Notes under the pieces: generated by a model
Seen by the model: the letters and a program-made list of their open reading frames with translations, nothing else
What the model was told of the DNA's origin: nothing
The model's database searches: none
Assembly (NCBI GenBank): GCA_002336975.1
Contig: DDFA01000075.1
Span: forward strand, 62,364-86,513
Reading direction: 5' to 3'
From: Phyllobacteriaceae bacterium UBA1940
Lineage (GTDB): Bacteria > Pseudomonadota > Alphaproteobacteria > Rhizobiales > Rhizobiaceae
Length of the DNA: 24,150 bases
Shown: positions 1-9,245 of the stretch, piece by piece
Numbering within the stretch: position 1 is the stretch's first letter
Layout: the number at the start of each line of letters is the position of its first letter
Made by a program: the position numbers and the translations under genes

Positions 1-3
1 CCA

Positions 4-46
4 GCGGCGGTGGGACGGCACGCCCACCGCCGCCTTTGTTTTTTCT
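4..46 (+). terminator. Rho-independent terminator of an upstream plus-strand gene
   Basis: A perfect 11-bp stem (positions 4-14 with 23-33) closes an 8-nt loop and is followed by a T-rich tract at 35-46. The T-tract lies on the plus strand, so this terminates a gene that ends left of the window. It faces the minus-strand terminator at 57-92, making a convergent pair. Confidence 0.85.
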
Positions 47-56
47 AACAGGGCAC

Positions 57-92
57 AAAAGAAAACAGCCAGCGCCTGGGAGGCACTGGCTG
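57..92 (-). terminator. Rho-independent terminator of the polyol operon
   Basis: On the minus strand a 7-bp stem (92-86 with 72-66) and, after one mismatch, a 4-bp inner stem (84-81 with 77-74) close a 3-nt loop. TTTTCTTTT follows at 65-57. It is the first strong terminator downstream of the FGGY kinase. Confidence 0.8.
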
Positions 93-185
93 CTTGAGTA
101 TCCACGGACCGGAGGGGGACACGGTATCGTGGTCGATCACCGGTCGAGGGCCTCGCATTTGGGGGACATGCGCAGACCGGTGACG
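57..185 (-). ncRNA. Candidate small RNA or 3'UTR RNA with C-rich loops
   Basis: Read on the minus strand, three hairpins follow one another. The first has a 9-bp outer stem (183-175 with 145-137) and an inner 5-bp stem (172-168 with 158-154), with a loop containing GTCCCCC. The second (132-102) pairs CCACG with CGTGG and ACCG with CGGT around a loop containing TGTCCCCC. The third (92-66) is a terminator whose apex carries CCTCCC. Repeated C-rich loops plus a terminal rho-independent hairpin are typical of trans-acting alphaproteobacterial sRNAs that pair with ribosome binding sites. I see no convincing -35/-10 pair upstream, and no terminator lies between the kinase stop (247) and this structure. 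It may therefore be a processed 3'UTR of the polyol mRNA rather than an independent gene. The 5' end is approximate. Confidence 0.55.
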
Positions 186-246
186 CCCTAGAAACACGCG
201 GCGAGCGATTTGGTTCCATCCGGTTGCAAACTTTTTTCGGATTTTT

Positions 247-1830
247 TCAGCCGATCCCCTCAAGCTCCGCCCGATGGCGGGAAAGCGCAAGGAAACGGCG
301 GTAATCCCGGTCGTAGCCGGCCTTGCGCGTAGCATCGGGCAGGAGTTCCGTGCCGGCCGACTGCATGCCCGCGCCGGCAGCCGGCAGATCGGGATAGATG
401 CCCCCGGCAACCGCCCCGACCATCGCCGTTCCCAGCAGCACCGCATCGCCGCTGTCCGGCACCACGATGCGGCAGCCGGTGACGTCGCGGTAGAGTTCCA
501 GAAGCAGCGTATTGCGCACATGGCCGCCGGCGACATGGAGCGCATCGGCAGGATAACCCGCCTCGCCCAGCGCCTCGAGGATCTGGCGGATACCGAGCGC
601 GATGGCCACCGCAGTCCGCCAGTAGAGCCGGCAGAGGCCGTCGAAGGAGGCATCGAGCGACAGGCCGCTGATCACCCCGAGCGCGTGCGGATCGGCCACC
701 GGCGAGCGGTTGCCGTGGAAATCGGGCAGGACATGCAGCCGGGAGGCGAAGGCTTCCCCCTCCTGTGCCCGCATTTCACCGATGCGCGCGGCGATGCGGG
801 CATGGGTCGCCGCATCCGGCTCGCCGCCCGCGCCATGCGCCCGCACGATATGGTCGAGCAGCGCACCCGTGGCGGACTGCCCGCCCTCGATCAGCCAATG
901 GCCCGGCAGCACCGCCTCGTAATACGGCCCCCACATGCCGAAGCCGAACTTCTTCTCGCGCGAAAGCGCGACGATGCAGCTCGACGTGCCGCCGATCAGC
1001 GCAAGCCGGCGCTCCAGCCTCTCCGGTTCGCCGGCGAAGGGGCCGAGCACGCCGAGCGCGCCGGCATAGGCATCGATGAGGCCCGCCGCGACCACGCAGT
1101 CCGTGTCGAGGACGAGGCTTGTGGCCGCCCCCGGCGTCAGCCGCCCGACGCCCGTGCCGACGGCAAGCGTCTGCGCAGGCAGGGCGCCGCGTTCGCGCAC
1201 GTCATCGAGGCCGATCGCCTGCAGGAAGCTCTCGCTCCAGCCGCTTTGCTCATGGGAGAGATAGTTCCACTTGGCCGCCATGGTGCAGCGTGAGCGCGCA
1301 TTGCTGCCGGTCGCGCGCCAGGTGATGAAATCGGCAAGATCGAAGAAAGAACCGGCCTTCGCCCATTGCGCCGGCTGATGGCGCTTCAGCCACAGGAGCT
1401 TCGGCATCTGCATTTCCGGCGACATGACGCGGCCGGAATGGGCAAGCACCGGATGCTGCGTGGCGGTGCAGATATCCGCCTCCTCCAGCGCGCGGTGATC
1501 GAGCCAGACGATGGTGTCCCAGCGCGCATCCTCGCCGCCGGAAACCGCAAGCGGCCGCCCGGCCCCGTCCCGCACGACGAGCGAGCAGGTTGCATCGACG
1601 CCGAGGGCGGCGACTTGGGCGGCATCCGCACCCGCCGCCGCGCAGGCAGCCTTCACCGCCACGCACACGGCGCGCCAGATGTCTTCCGAATCGTGCTCGG
1701 CATGATTGACGCTGGGGCGGTGCATGGCGATGGGATGTTCGGAACGCCCGAACAGCGCGCCGCGCCGGTCGAAGACGCCGGCCCGGGCACTGCCCGTGCC
1801 GATGTCCACCGCAACGATCAGATCGCGCAT
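247..1830 (-). CDS. FGGY-family pentulose kinase (D-ribulokinase-like)
   Basis: This cytoplasmic ATP-dependent sugar kinase of about 527 residues would phosphorylate a ketopentose made by the polyol dehydrogenases encoded upstream. Visible features are the N-terminal phosphate-binding loop DIGTGSAR (about 9-16), WLDHRA (109-114), the catalytic-region Asp in GLIDAYAG (about D253), GGTSSC (280-285) and a C-terminal AGGHVRN segment. The WLDHRA and GGTSSC signatures resemble the ribulokinase/FGGY (5C-carbohydrate kinase) branch more than classical XylB, so D-ribulose is my first choice; D-xylulose remains possible. Its ATG overlaps the stop of the HAD gene (TGATG at 1832-1828), indicating translational coupling. 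A TTG at 1833 is an alternative start adding one residue. It is the last gene of the operon. Confidence 0.9.
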   Translation of the reverse strand: MRDLIVAVDIGTGSARAGVFDRRGALFGRSEHPIAMHRPSVNHAEHDSEDIWRAVCVAVKAACAAAGADAAQVAALGVDATCSLVVRDGAGRPLAVSGGEDARWDTIVWLDHRALEEADICTATQHPVLAHSGRVMSPEMQMPKLLWLKRHQPAQWAKAGSFFDLADFITWRATGSNARSRCTMAAKWNYLSHEQSGWSESFLQAIGLDDVRERGALPAQTLAVGTGVGRLTPGAATSLVLDTDCVVAAGLIDAYAGALGVLGPFAGEPERLERRLALIGGTSSCIVALSREKKFGFGMWGPYYEAVLPGHWLIEGGQSATGALLDHIVRAHGAGGEPDAATHARIAARIGEMRAQEGEAFASRLHVLPDFHGNRSPVADPHALGVISGLSLDASFDGLCRLYWRTAVAIALGIRQILEALGEAGYPADALHVAGGHVRNTLLLELYRDVTGCRIVVPDSGDAVLLGTAMVGAVAGGIYPDLPAAGAGMQSAGTELLPDATRKAGYDRDYRRFLALSRHRAELEGIG

Positions 1831-2522
1831 CAATGCTCTTTCCCGCCGTCCTCGTTCTCGCGGACAAACTGTAACAATTCCCGCATGTCGTCAAACAGGG
1901 CGTCGGGTTCGAGGCTGAGGAGCGCCGCGCGGTGCTGCGGCGAGCGGGCATGGGAACCGCCGGTGAAGGCGACGACCCGCATGCCGGCGGATTTCGCGGC
2001 GGCGATGCCGGCCGGACTGTCTTCCACGACCACACAGCGGCCCGGCTCCACCCCCATGGCCGCACTGGCATGGAGAAAGAGGTCGGGTGCGGGCTTGCCG
2101 TGCCGGACCATGCTGGCGCTGAAAATATTCGGCTCGAAACGGTCGAGTAGGCCGGTGACGGAAAGCGACAGGCGGATACGTTCCGGCTGGCTCGACGAGG
2201 CCACGCAATGGGCGATGCCCAGCCCGTCGACGGTCTCGGCTATGCCCGCAATGGGTTGCAGTTCGCTGCGGAAGCGCTCGTAGAGCGCCTTGCGCATGCC
2301 ATCGAGAAAGGCGGCGTCGACGGCGAGGCCATAGTCGTCATGCAGGATTTCCGACATGCTTTTCAGGCTACGCCCGAGGAAACGCTCGTGCGCCTCCTCC
2401 TCGCTCATCGTCACGCCGGCCGCCGCAAGGGCCTCGACCAGCACCGTGATCGAGATCGGCTCGCTATCAACGAGCACGCCGTCGCAATCGAAGATGACCA
2501 GTTGTGTCGCTGTGGCGGCCAT
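1830..2522 (-). CDS. HAD-superfamily phosphatase (subfamily IA)
   Basis: This 230-residue cytoplasmic HAD hydrolase probably dephosphorylates a sugar phosphate or similar metabolite. Motif I FDCDGVLVDSE carries the nucleophile D12 and acid/base D14. An alpha-helical cap follows, then motif II serines (109-111), motif III K143 in GKPAPD, and motif IV E167-D168 in EDSPAG. All catalytic residues are present and the length is normal for the beta-phosphoglucomutase-like/phosphatase group. It lies 66 nt after mtlK and overlaps the kinase by one base. The pairing of a kinase with a phosphatase in one polyol operon suggests a role in relieving sugar-phosphate build-up or repairing a side product. The substrate cannot be read from the sequence. 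Confidence 0.88.
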   Translation of the reverse strand: MAATATQLVIFDCDGVLVDSEPISITVLVEALAAAGVTMSEEEAHERFLGRSLKSMSEILHDDYGLAVDAAFLDGMRKALYERFRSELQPIAGIAETVDGLGIAHCVASSSQPERIRLSLSVTGLLDRFEPNIFSASMVRHGKPAPDLFLHASAAMGVEPGRCVVVEDSPAGIAAAKSAGMRVVAFTGGSHARSPQHRAALLSLEPDALFDDMRELLQFVRENEDGGKEH

Positions 2523-2588
2523 GGCGTTCCGTTCCGTGTTCAGGCCCCCGTTGGTACTGTCTGCCCGGCGCGATGGAAAGGCCCTTCC

Positions 2589-4073
2589 TCACGCCGCCAG
2601 CCGGTTCTCCAGATAGCGCTTCAGCGTCGCCCGCGTGCCCTCCCGCTGGAGGCATTCCAGCGCATGGGCGAACCGCCTGCGGAAGAGGTCCGATCCCGCG
2701 ACCGTGCCGAAAATATCCCTCAACTCGAGGAAGGCGCCCGGATCGCCCTTCGCCGCCGTCGCGGCGGCGCGGATACGGTCGATATTGGGATCGTTGAAGG
2801 CGATATCCTTGCCGCTATCCGTCTTGCCGGCGAGATAATGGCACCAGAGCGCCGAGACCAGCGACAGGCCGACGACATCCTCGCCGCACGAAAGCCGGTC
2901 GGCGGTCGAGGGCAGGATGAATTTCGGCTGGCGGTTGGAGCCGTCCTGCGCGAGACGCGGGATCGTGTCGGCGATCTTGGGGTTCAGGAAGCGCCGTTCG
3001 ATCAGGACGAAATAATCGTTGAGGTCCGTATCCGGCACCGGCGGGATGACGGGGATGATCTCCTCCCGCTCCAGCTTGGCGAGGAAGGCGCGGATATCCG
3101 CATCCTCCATGGCCTCATGCACGAAATGGATATCGAGCAGCGCCGCCGGATAGGCAATGGCCGCATGGCCGCCGTTGAGAATGCGGATCTTCATGTGCTC
3201 GTAGGGCGCGACATCCGGCACGAACTGCACGCCGGCCTTCTCCAGAGCGGGGCGTCCTTGCGGAAAGTTATCTTCCAGCACCCATTGCTTGAACTCTTCG
3301 CAGAAGACCGGCCAGGCGTCGTCGATGCCGTAGTCGTCCGCCGCGATGGCGATCTCGCGCGGCCCCGTCGCCGGCGTGATGCGGTCGACCATGCCGTTCG
3401 GGAAGGCGACATTGGCCTCGATCCAGTCGGCAAGCGCAGGATCGGAAAGGCGGGCGAGGCCGGACACCGCCGCGCGCGTCACCTTTCCATTGTGCGGAAT
3501 GTTATCGCAGGACATGACGGTATAGGGCGCGATGCCCTTGTCCCGGCGCGCCCTGAGGCCGGCGAGGATAAGGCCGAAGACAGTTTTCGGATCGCCGGGA
3601 TTGGCCGCATCGGCGGCAATGGCCGGATGGGCGGGATCGAAGACGCCGGACGCCGGATCGATGAAATAGCCGCCCTCGGTGATCGTCAGCGAAACGATGC
3701 GGATCGCCGGATCGGCAAGCCGGGCGACGGTTGCCGCCGCATTGCCGGGGGCAAGATAACCGATCATCGCGCCGGTCACCCGTGCGCCGGAACGGTTGTT
3801 GTCCTGCTCGACCACGGTGGTCAAAAAGTCCTGTCCCGCCAGCTTGTCGCGCATCGCCGCATCGGAGGGCAGAACGCCCGCGCCAACAATCGCCCAGTCA
3901 TGGTCGAGGCCGAGATTGAAGAGATCGTCCAGATAGACCGCCTGATGCGCCCGGTGGAAATTGCCGACGCCGAAATGCACGATGCCGGCCGCAAGGCCGC
4001 CGCGCTCGTAAGCGGGCACGCTTGCCGTTGCGGCAATGTCCTTGAGGGTGGCGAGCGACAGTTTCGTGGTCAT
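2589..4073 (-). CDS. mtlK: Mannitol 2-dehydrogenase / D-arabitol dehydrogenase (long-chain polyol dehydrogenase)
   Basis: This NAD-dependent enzyme oxidises D-mannitol to D-fructose, and in related enzymes also D-arabitol to D-xylulose or D-sorbitol to fructose. The 494-residue length matches the family. The N-terminal Rossmann segment contains GVGNFHRAHQ (35-44). The catalytic signature K-x4-N-x2-H is complete at K295, N300 and H303, the same numbering as the well-studied Pseudomonas fluorescens enzyme. The C-terminal helical domain is intact. The start ATG is preceded on the minus strand by a GGAAGGAC ribosome site. It sits between smoS (63 nt upstream) and the HAD gene, the usual place of mtlK in rhodobacterial and rhizobial smo operons. 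Whether mannitol or arabitol is the main physiological substrate is not decidable from the sequence. Confidence 0.93.
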   Translation of the reverse strand: MTTKLSLATLKDIAATASVPAYERGGLAAGIVHFGVGNFHRAHQAVYLDDLFNLGLDHDWAIVGAGVLPSDAAMRDKLAGQDFLTTVVEQDNNRSGARVTGAMIGYLAPGNAAATVARLADPAIRIVSLTITEGGYFIDPASGVFDPAHPAIAADAANPGDPKTVFGLILAGLRARRDKGIAPYTVMSCDNIPHNGKVTRAAVSGLARLSDPALADWIEANVAFPNGMVDRITPATGPREIAIAADDYGIDDAWPVFCEEFKQWVLEDNFPQGRPALEKAGVQFVPDVAPYEHMKIRILNGGHAAIAYPAALLDIHFVHEAMEDADIRAFLAKLEREEIIPVIPPVPDTDLNDYFVLIERRFLNPKIADTIPRLAQDGSNRQPKFILPSTADRLSCGEDVVGLSLVSALWCHYLAGKTDSGKDIAFNDPNIDRIRAAATAAKGDPGAFLELRDIFGTVAGSDLFRRRFAHALECLQREGTRATLKRYLENRLAA

Positions 4074-4136
4074 GGGTCCAGTCCTTCCGGTCTATCCGGT
4101 CTTGTCTCGTGCCGGGTCCGCGCGGGGCGCGCGGGC

Positions 4137-4906
4137 TCAGCTCATCCAGTTGCCGCCGTCGACATTGTAGGTCTGGGCGACGACGTAGTTGCTCTCCTCA
4201 GAGGCCAGGAAGATCGCCATGCCGGTGAGGTCGTCCGCCGTTCCCATGCGGCCGAAGGGTACTTCCGCGCCGACGAGGCGCTTCTTCTCGCCGAGCGGGC
4301 GGTTCTCGTATTTGGCAAAGAGCGCGTCGACGCCGTCCCAGTGCTCGCCGTCTACCACGCCGGGGGCGATGGCGTTGACGTTGATGCCGTGCCGGATGAG
4401 GTTCAGCCCGGCCGACTGGGTGAGGCTGATGACCGCCGCCTTGGTGGCGCAATAGACGGCGACGAGCGCCTCGCCGCGCCGGCCGGCCTGGCTGGCCATG
4501 TTGACGATCTTGCCGCCGCGCGCCTGCGCGATCATCTGCCTGGCCGCCGCCTGCATCGTGAAGAGCGTGCCGGCGACATTGATCGAGAACAGCCTGTCGT
4601 AGCTCTCCCGCGTAATCTCGACGATGGGCGCAAGGTCGAACAGCGCGGCATTGTTGACGAGGATATCCAGCCCGCCGGCCTGCTTCACACAGGCACCGAT
4701 AGCCGCGTCTATGGAGTCCTGCCGCGTCACGTCCATCTGCACCGCATAGGCCGCGGGGCCGATCTCGGAGGCGGTCGCGGCGGCCCGCTCGATATTGATA
4801 TCGGCGATGGCGACGCGCGCGCCTTCCCGCACATAGGCTTCCGCGAATGCGCGGCCAATTCCCCGCGCCGACCCGGTGATCAGCGCGCTCTTGCCTTCCA
4901 GTCTTT

Positions 4907-4910
<4 letters not shown>
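4137..4910 (-). CDS. smoS: Sorbitol (L-iditol 2-) dehydrogenase, SDR family
   Basis: This 257-residue classical short-chain dehydrogenase oxidises D-sorbitol to D-fructose with NAD; relatives also take galactitol. The cofactor motif is TGSARGIG (12-19), NNAA is at 86-89, and the catalytic residues are S140, Y153 and K157 (YCATK). The sequence is strongly reminiscent of Rhodobacter sphaeroides SmoS, including [19 protein letters not shown] and the C-terminal [11 protein letters not shown] chose the ATG at 4910; a longer open frame upstream reads through the smoK gene and is spurious. The ATG overlaps the smoK stop by 4 nt (ATGA), which implies coupling. A small GC-rich hairpin (4118-4134) lies in the gap to mtlK. 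Confidence 0.94.
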
Positions 4911-5908
<998 letters not shown>

Positions 5909-5921
5909 GAGTTCCCTCCCC

Positions 5922-6746
5922 TTACTTCACGGCGCCGAAGGTCAGGCCGCGGACAAGCTGCTTTTGTGAGAACCATCCCATGATGAGGATGGGGGCGATG
6001 GCGAGCGTGGATGCCGCTGAGAGTTTCGCCCAGAAGAGACCCTGCGGGCTGGAGAACGAGGCGATGAAGGCGGTCAGCGGCGCGGCGTTGGTCGTCGTCA
6101 GGCGGATCGTCCAGAAGGCCTCGTTCCAGGCGAGGATGATGTTGAGGAGCATGGTCGAGGCGATGCCCGGCACCGCCATGGGCGTCAGCACGTAGACAAT
6201 CTCGCCCCAGAGCGAGGCCCCGTCCATGCGCGCGGCTTCCAGGATCTCGCCCGGGATTTCGCGGAAATAGGTGTAGAGCATCCAGATGACGATCGGCAGG
6301 TTGATCATGGTCAGCATGACGGTGAGGCCGATGCGGCTGTCGAGCAGGCCGAAGTCGCGGAAGAGAAGATAGATCGGCACGAGGACGGCCACGGCCGGCA
6401 TCATCTTCGTCGAGAGCATCCACATCAGGATGTCCTTGGTGCGCCGTGTCGGAGCGAAGGCCATGGACCAGGCGGCGGGCACGGCGATCAGCAGCGCCAG
6501 CAGCGTCGAGCCGATGGAGATGATCACCGAGTTCAGGAAGAACTTGAAGTAGTTGCTCTGCGCCTGCACGGCCGCATAGCTTTCCACCGTGCCCGAGGGG
6601 ATGAGGTTGAAGCCCTGGATGGCCTCGGTCTCGGACTTGAACGAGGTGATGATCGTGTAGAGGATCGGGAAGAAGATCACGAGCGCGATGATCCAGGCGG
6701 CAATCGTGAAGGCGACGGTTCTTCTGGTCGAAACGGCGCGGGCCAT
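5922..6746 (-). CDS. smoG: Polyol ABC transporter permease, MalG type
   Basis: This 274-residue inner-membrane permease has about six hydrophobic segments, the first at about 12-32. The MalG-type EAA loop, [20 protein letters not shown] (about 170-189), is the docking site for SmoK. It pairs with the permease encoded 13 nt upstream to form the transmembrane channel. The ribosome site AGGAAGGAGA precedes the ATG. Length and order (binding protein, MalF type, MalG type, ATPase) match characterised sorbitol/mannitol importers. Confidence 0.93.
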   Translation of the reverse strand: MARAVSTRRTVAFTIAAWIIALVIFFPILYTIITSFKSETEAIQGFNLIPSGTVESYAAVQAQSNYFKFFLNSVIISIGSTLLALLIAVPAAWSMAFAPTRRTKDILMWMLSTKMMPAVAVLVPIYLLFRDFGLLDSRIGLTVMLTMINLPIVIWMLYTYFREIPGEILEAARMDGASLWGEIVYVLTPMAVPGIASTMLLNIILAWNEAFWTIRLTTTNAAPLTAFIASFSSPQGLFWAKLSAASTLAIAPILIMGWFSQKQLVRGLTFGAVK

Positions 6747-6759
6747 GGGTCTCTCCTTC

Positions 6760-7632
6760 CTACTTGTCCAGGTTCTTGCCGACGGCGCGCATCAGGAAGA
6801 AGGCGACGATATTGGCGAGGATGACGGCGATGATGCCGCCGGCGGAAGCGCCGCCGACGTCGTAGCCGAGAAGCGCGGTGCGGTAGATCAGGAACGGCAG
6901 GTTGGTGGAGGCATAGCCCGGCCCGCCATTGGTGGTGACGAGGATTTCCGCATAGACGCCGAGCAGGAAGATCGTCTGGATCAGGATGACGACGGTGATC
7001 GAGCGGGAAAGATGCGGCAGCGTCAGGTAGATGAAGCGCGAGACGAAGCCGGCCCCGTCCATCTCCGCCGCTTCCTTCTGCTCGCCGTCGAGCGATTGCA
7101 GCGCGGTGAGCAGGATGAGCGTGGCGAAGGGCAGCCATTGCCAGGCGACGATGATGATGATCGACAGCAGCGGGAACTGCGCGAACCAGTCGACGGGCTG
7201 GAGACCGAGGGCGCGATTAATGTCCGCCAGCACCCCGTAGCCCGGATGCATGATCATGTTCTTCCACACCAGCGCGGCGACCGGCGGCATGACGAAGAAG
7301 GGCGAGATGATCATGATGCGCACGATCCCCTGCCCCCACATGGGCTGGTCGAGCAGAAGCGCAATGCCGATACCGCCGACGACGGTGATGAGCAGCACCC
7401 CGCCGACGATCAGCAGCGTGTTCCAGATCGACTGGAAGAAGGCCGGGTCGGTATAGAAATATTTGTAGTTGAACAGCCCCGCCCAGCTCACATTGCCGGG
7501 ATTCAGGAGGTTGTAGTTCTGGAACGAGAACCACAGCGTCATCGCCAGCGGCACGATCATCCAGATCAGAAGCAGGCCCACAGAGGGCGCCAACATCACC
7601 CGCGCCAGACCGCGCGTATTCTCCGTCGCCAT
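6760..7632 (-). CDS. smoF: Polyol ABC transporter permease, MalF type
   Basis: This 290-residue inner-membrane permease has about six transmembrane segments and an EAA loop, KEAAEMDGAGFVSRFIYLTLP without its last base-pairing partner residues, at about 186-206. I chose the ATG at 7632 because a strong GGGAGGA ribosome site lies just upstream. The open frame continues to about 7857, but that part encodes arginine/proline-rich sequence derived from the intergenic repeat and should not be included. The gap to smoE is unusually long (254 nt) for an otherwise tight operon and is filled by a repeat element and a hairpin. Confidence 0.92.
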   Translation of the reverse strand: MATENTRGLARVMLAPSVGLLLIWMIVPLAMTLWFSFQNYNLLNPGNVSWAGLFNYKYFYTDPAFFQSIWNTLLIVGGVLLITVVGGIGIALLLDQPMWGQGIVRIMIISPFFVMPPVAALVWKNMIMHPGYGVLADINRALGLQPVDWFAQFPLLSIIIIVAWQWLPFATLILLTALQSLDGEQKEAAEMDGAGFVSRFIYLTLPHLSRSITVVILIQTIFLLGVYAEILVTTNGGPGYASTNLPFLIYRTALLGYDVGGASAGGIIAVILANIVAFFLMRAVGKNLDK

Positions 7633-7693
7633 GATTTCCTCCCGAGAGCCGGTGCGGCCGGCCGATGCTGTCATTCGCAGATGGGTCGCAATG

Positions 7694-7810
7694 GCCCTCA
7701 CCTGCCTGCCGGCATCCTCTCCCCGTAAACGGGGCGAGGAGCGATGGGCGCGCCGTTCTGCGCCTTCTCCCCGCCTGCGGGGAGAAGGTCCCGGCAGGGG
7801 GATGAGGGGC
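7694..7810. repeat. Rhizobial intergenic palindromic element (RIME-like)
   Basis: The ends are imperfect inverted copies: GCCCTCACCTGCCTGCCGG at the left (7694-7712) and, read on the minus strand, GCCCCTCATCCCCCTGCCGG at the right (7810-7791). Two inner hairpins, CCCC-gtaaac-GGGG at 7721-7734 and TTCTCCCCGC-ctg-CGGGGAGAA-type at about 7764-7787, complete a mosaic of two palindromes about 117 bp long. This layout and the TTCTCCCCGC...GCGGGGAGAAGG core match the short repeats scattered through Rhizobium and Agrobacterium intergenic regions. It lies inside the polyol operon between smoE and smoF. The family name is from recall, not a database match. Confidence 0.75.
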
Positions 7811-7840
7811 AAGCACCCAATGCGATAACCCCGCGTCCTC

Positions 7841-7868
7841 GGCTGCCCGGACCGCAATCCGGGCAGCC
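7841..7868 (-). other. Strong hairpin downstream of smoE (mRNA stabiliser/attenuator)
   Basis: A perfect 11-bp GC-rich stem (7841-7851 with 7858-7868) closes a 6-nt loop 18 nt past the smoE stop codon. No T-tract follows on the minus strand, so it is unlikely to be a full terminator. Such hairpins after binding-protein genes commonly protect the upstream mRNA from 3' exonucleases and raise the ratio of binding protein to permease. Confidence 0.65.
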
Positions 7869-7886
7869 TGTCCTTGGGGAGGAGGC

Positions 7887-9197
7887 TTACTTGATGTAGC
7901 CGGCGCGGGTCATTTCGCGCACGGCCGTGGTCTGTGCCTGTGCGAGCGCGTCATCCACGGAGGACTGGCCGGCAAGCACCGCCGAGAAGAGCTGGCCGAC
8001 CGTCGTACCGAGACCCTGGAATTCCGGGATCGCGACGAACTGGCCGCCCGTATAGGGCACCGGCTTGACGGAGGGCTTGGTGATGTCCGCCGCATCCATG
8101 GCCGCAAGGGTCGGAGCTGCAAAGGGCGCTGCCTTCTGGTATTCGGCGTTCTTGTAGAGCGAGGTGCGCGTGCCCGGAGGAACGTTCGCCCAGCCTTCCT
8201 TGCTGGCGACGAGTTCGGTGTAGCCCTTGCTGGTCGCCCAGGCGATGAACTTCTGCGCGGCCTCCGCCTTGGTCGAGCTTGCCGGAACGGCAAGGTTCCA
8301 CGACCACAGCCAATGGCCATGGTTGCCATTGCCCGTATCCGGGAAGATCGCGTAGCCGACCTTGTCGGCGACCGTCGAGTCCTTCGGATTGGAGACGAAG
8401 GAGGCCGCGACCGTCGCGTCGATCCACATGCCGCACTTGCCCTGCTGGAAGAGCGTCAGGTTCTCGTTGAAGCCGTTGGACGAAGCGCCCTGCGGGCCGG
8501 CATCCTTCATCATGTCGACGTAGAACTGAAGGGAAGCCTTCCATTCCGGCTGGTCGAACTGCGGCTGCCACTTCTCGTCGAACCAGCGTCCGCCGAAGGA
8601 ATTGTTGAGCGCGGTGAGGAACGCCATGTTCTCGCCCCAGCCGGCCTTGCCGCGAAGGCAGATGCCGTTGATGTCGGCATTGCGGTCCGTGATCTTGCGG
8701 GCCGCTTCGCCGATGAATTCCCAGGTCGGGGAATCGGGCATCGTCAGGCCCGCCTTTTCGAACAGGTCCTTGCGGTACATGATCATGGCGGATTCGCCGT
8801 AGAACGGCGCGGCATAGAGCTTGCCGTCGACCGAAAGGCCGCCGCGGATCGCCGGCAGCAGGTCGTCGACGTCATAGTCGGCGCCGAGACCGTCGAGCGA
8901 GACCAGCCAGCCCTGCTTCGCCCAGATCGGAACCTCGTAGTTGCCGATCGTCACGATGTCGTACTGGCCGCCCTTCGTCGCGATGTCGGTCGTGACGCGC
9001 TCGCGCAGCACGTTTTCCTCGAGCGTCACCCACTCGAGCTGAATGTCCGGGTTCTTTGCGGTGAAGTCTTCCGTCAGCCCCTGCATGCGGATCATGTCGC
9101 CATTGTTGACGGTCGCGATCGTCAGCGTTTCGGCATTGGCGAAACCGGCGAGGAGAGCAGCCGAGCTGACGCCCAGCAGAAGGGTTCTCAAATTCAT
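7887..9197 (-). CDS. smoE: Polyol ABC transporter periplasmic substrate-binding protein
   Basis: This 436-residue family 1 extracellular solute-binding protein would capture sorbitol/mannitol in the periplasm and deliver it to SmoF/SmoG. The first 22 residues form a Sec signal peptide (MNLRTLLLG, hydrophobic core, then AGFANA before ETLTIA). The mature part has sugar-binder hallmarks such as KGGQYDIVTIGNYEVPIWAKQGWL and a C-terminal GTRTSLY segment. Two ATG codons are adjacent (9200 and 9197). The GGGAGG ribosome site is only 3 nt from the first and 6 nt from the second, so I chose the second, which gives the same length as Rhodobacter SmoE. It is the first structural gene after the dyad-rich promoter, and its mRNA is followed by a protective hairpin. 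Confidence 0.94.
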   Translation of the reverse strand: MNLRTLLLGVSSAALLAGFANAETLTIATVNNGDMIRMQGLTEDFTAKNPDIQLEWVTLEENVLRERVTTDIATKGGQYDIVTIGNYEVPIWAKQGWLVSLDGLGADYDVDDLLPAIRGGLSVDGKLYAAPFYGESAMIMYRKDLFEKAGLTMPDSPTWEFIGEAARKITDRNADINGICLRGKAGWGENMAFLTALNNSFGGRWFDEKWQPQFDQPEWKASLQFYVDMMKDAGPQGASSNGFNENLTLFQQGKCGMWIDATVAASFVSNPKDSTVADKVGYAIFPDTGNGNHGHWLWSWNLAVPASSTKAEAAQKFIAWATSKGYTELVASKEGWANVPPGTRTSLYKNAEYQKAAPFAAPTLAAMDAADITKPSVKPVPYTGGQFVAIPEFQGLGTTVGQLFSAVLAGQSSVDDALAQAQTTAVREMTRAGYIK

Positions 9198-9226
9198 CAT
9201 CTTCCTCCCAGAAGAGTTGTGGGCAT

Positions 9227-9245
9227 TTGCTTCGCTCGTGAGCAA
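9227..9245. promoter_or_regulatory. Candidate operator dyad at the smoE transcription start
   Basis: TTGCT (9227-9231) and AGCAA (9241-9245) form an inverted repeat with a 9-nt spacer. A second nested dyad GCTC-gt-GAGC sits at 9234-9243. It touches the predicted -10, a natural position for control by the SorC-family regulator encoded immediately upstream. The regulator assignment is inferred from adjacency. Confidence 0.4.

Noticed and set aside
136..168. Ten-codon open frame (MSPKCEALDR) on the minus strand inside the candidate RNA
   Set aside because: It has no ribosome site and lies within strong secondary structure; probably chance.
7633..7857. 75-residue N-terminal extension of the smoF frame
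   Set aside because: It encodes Arg/Pro-rich sequence from the palindromic repeat, whereas the ATG at 7632 has a strong ribosome site and begins the conserved permease sequence.
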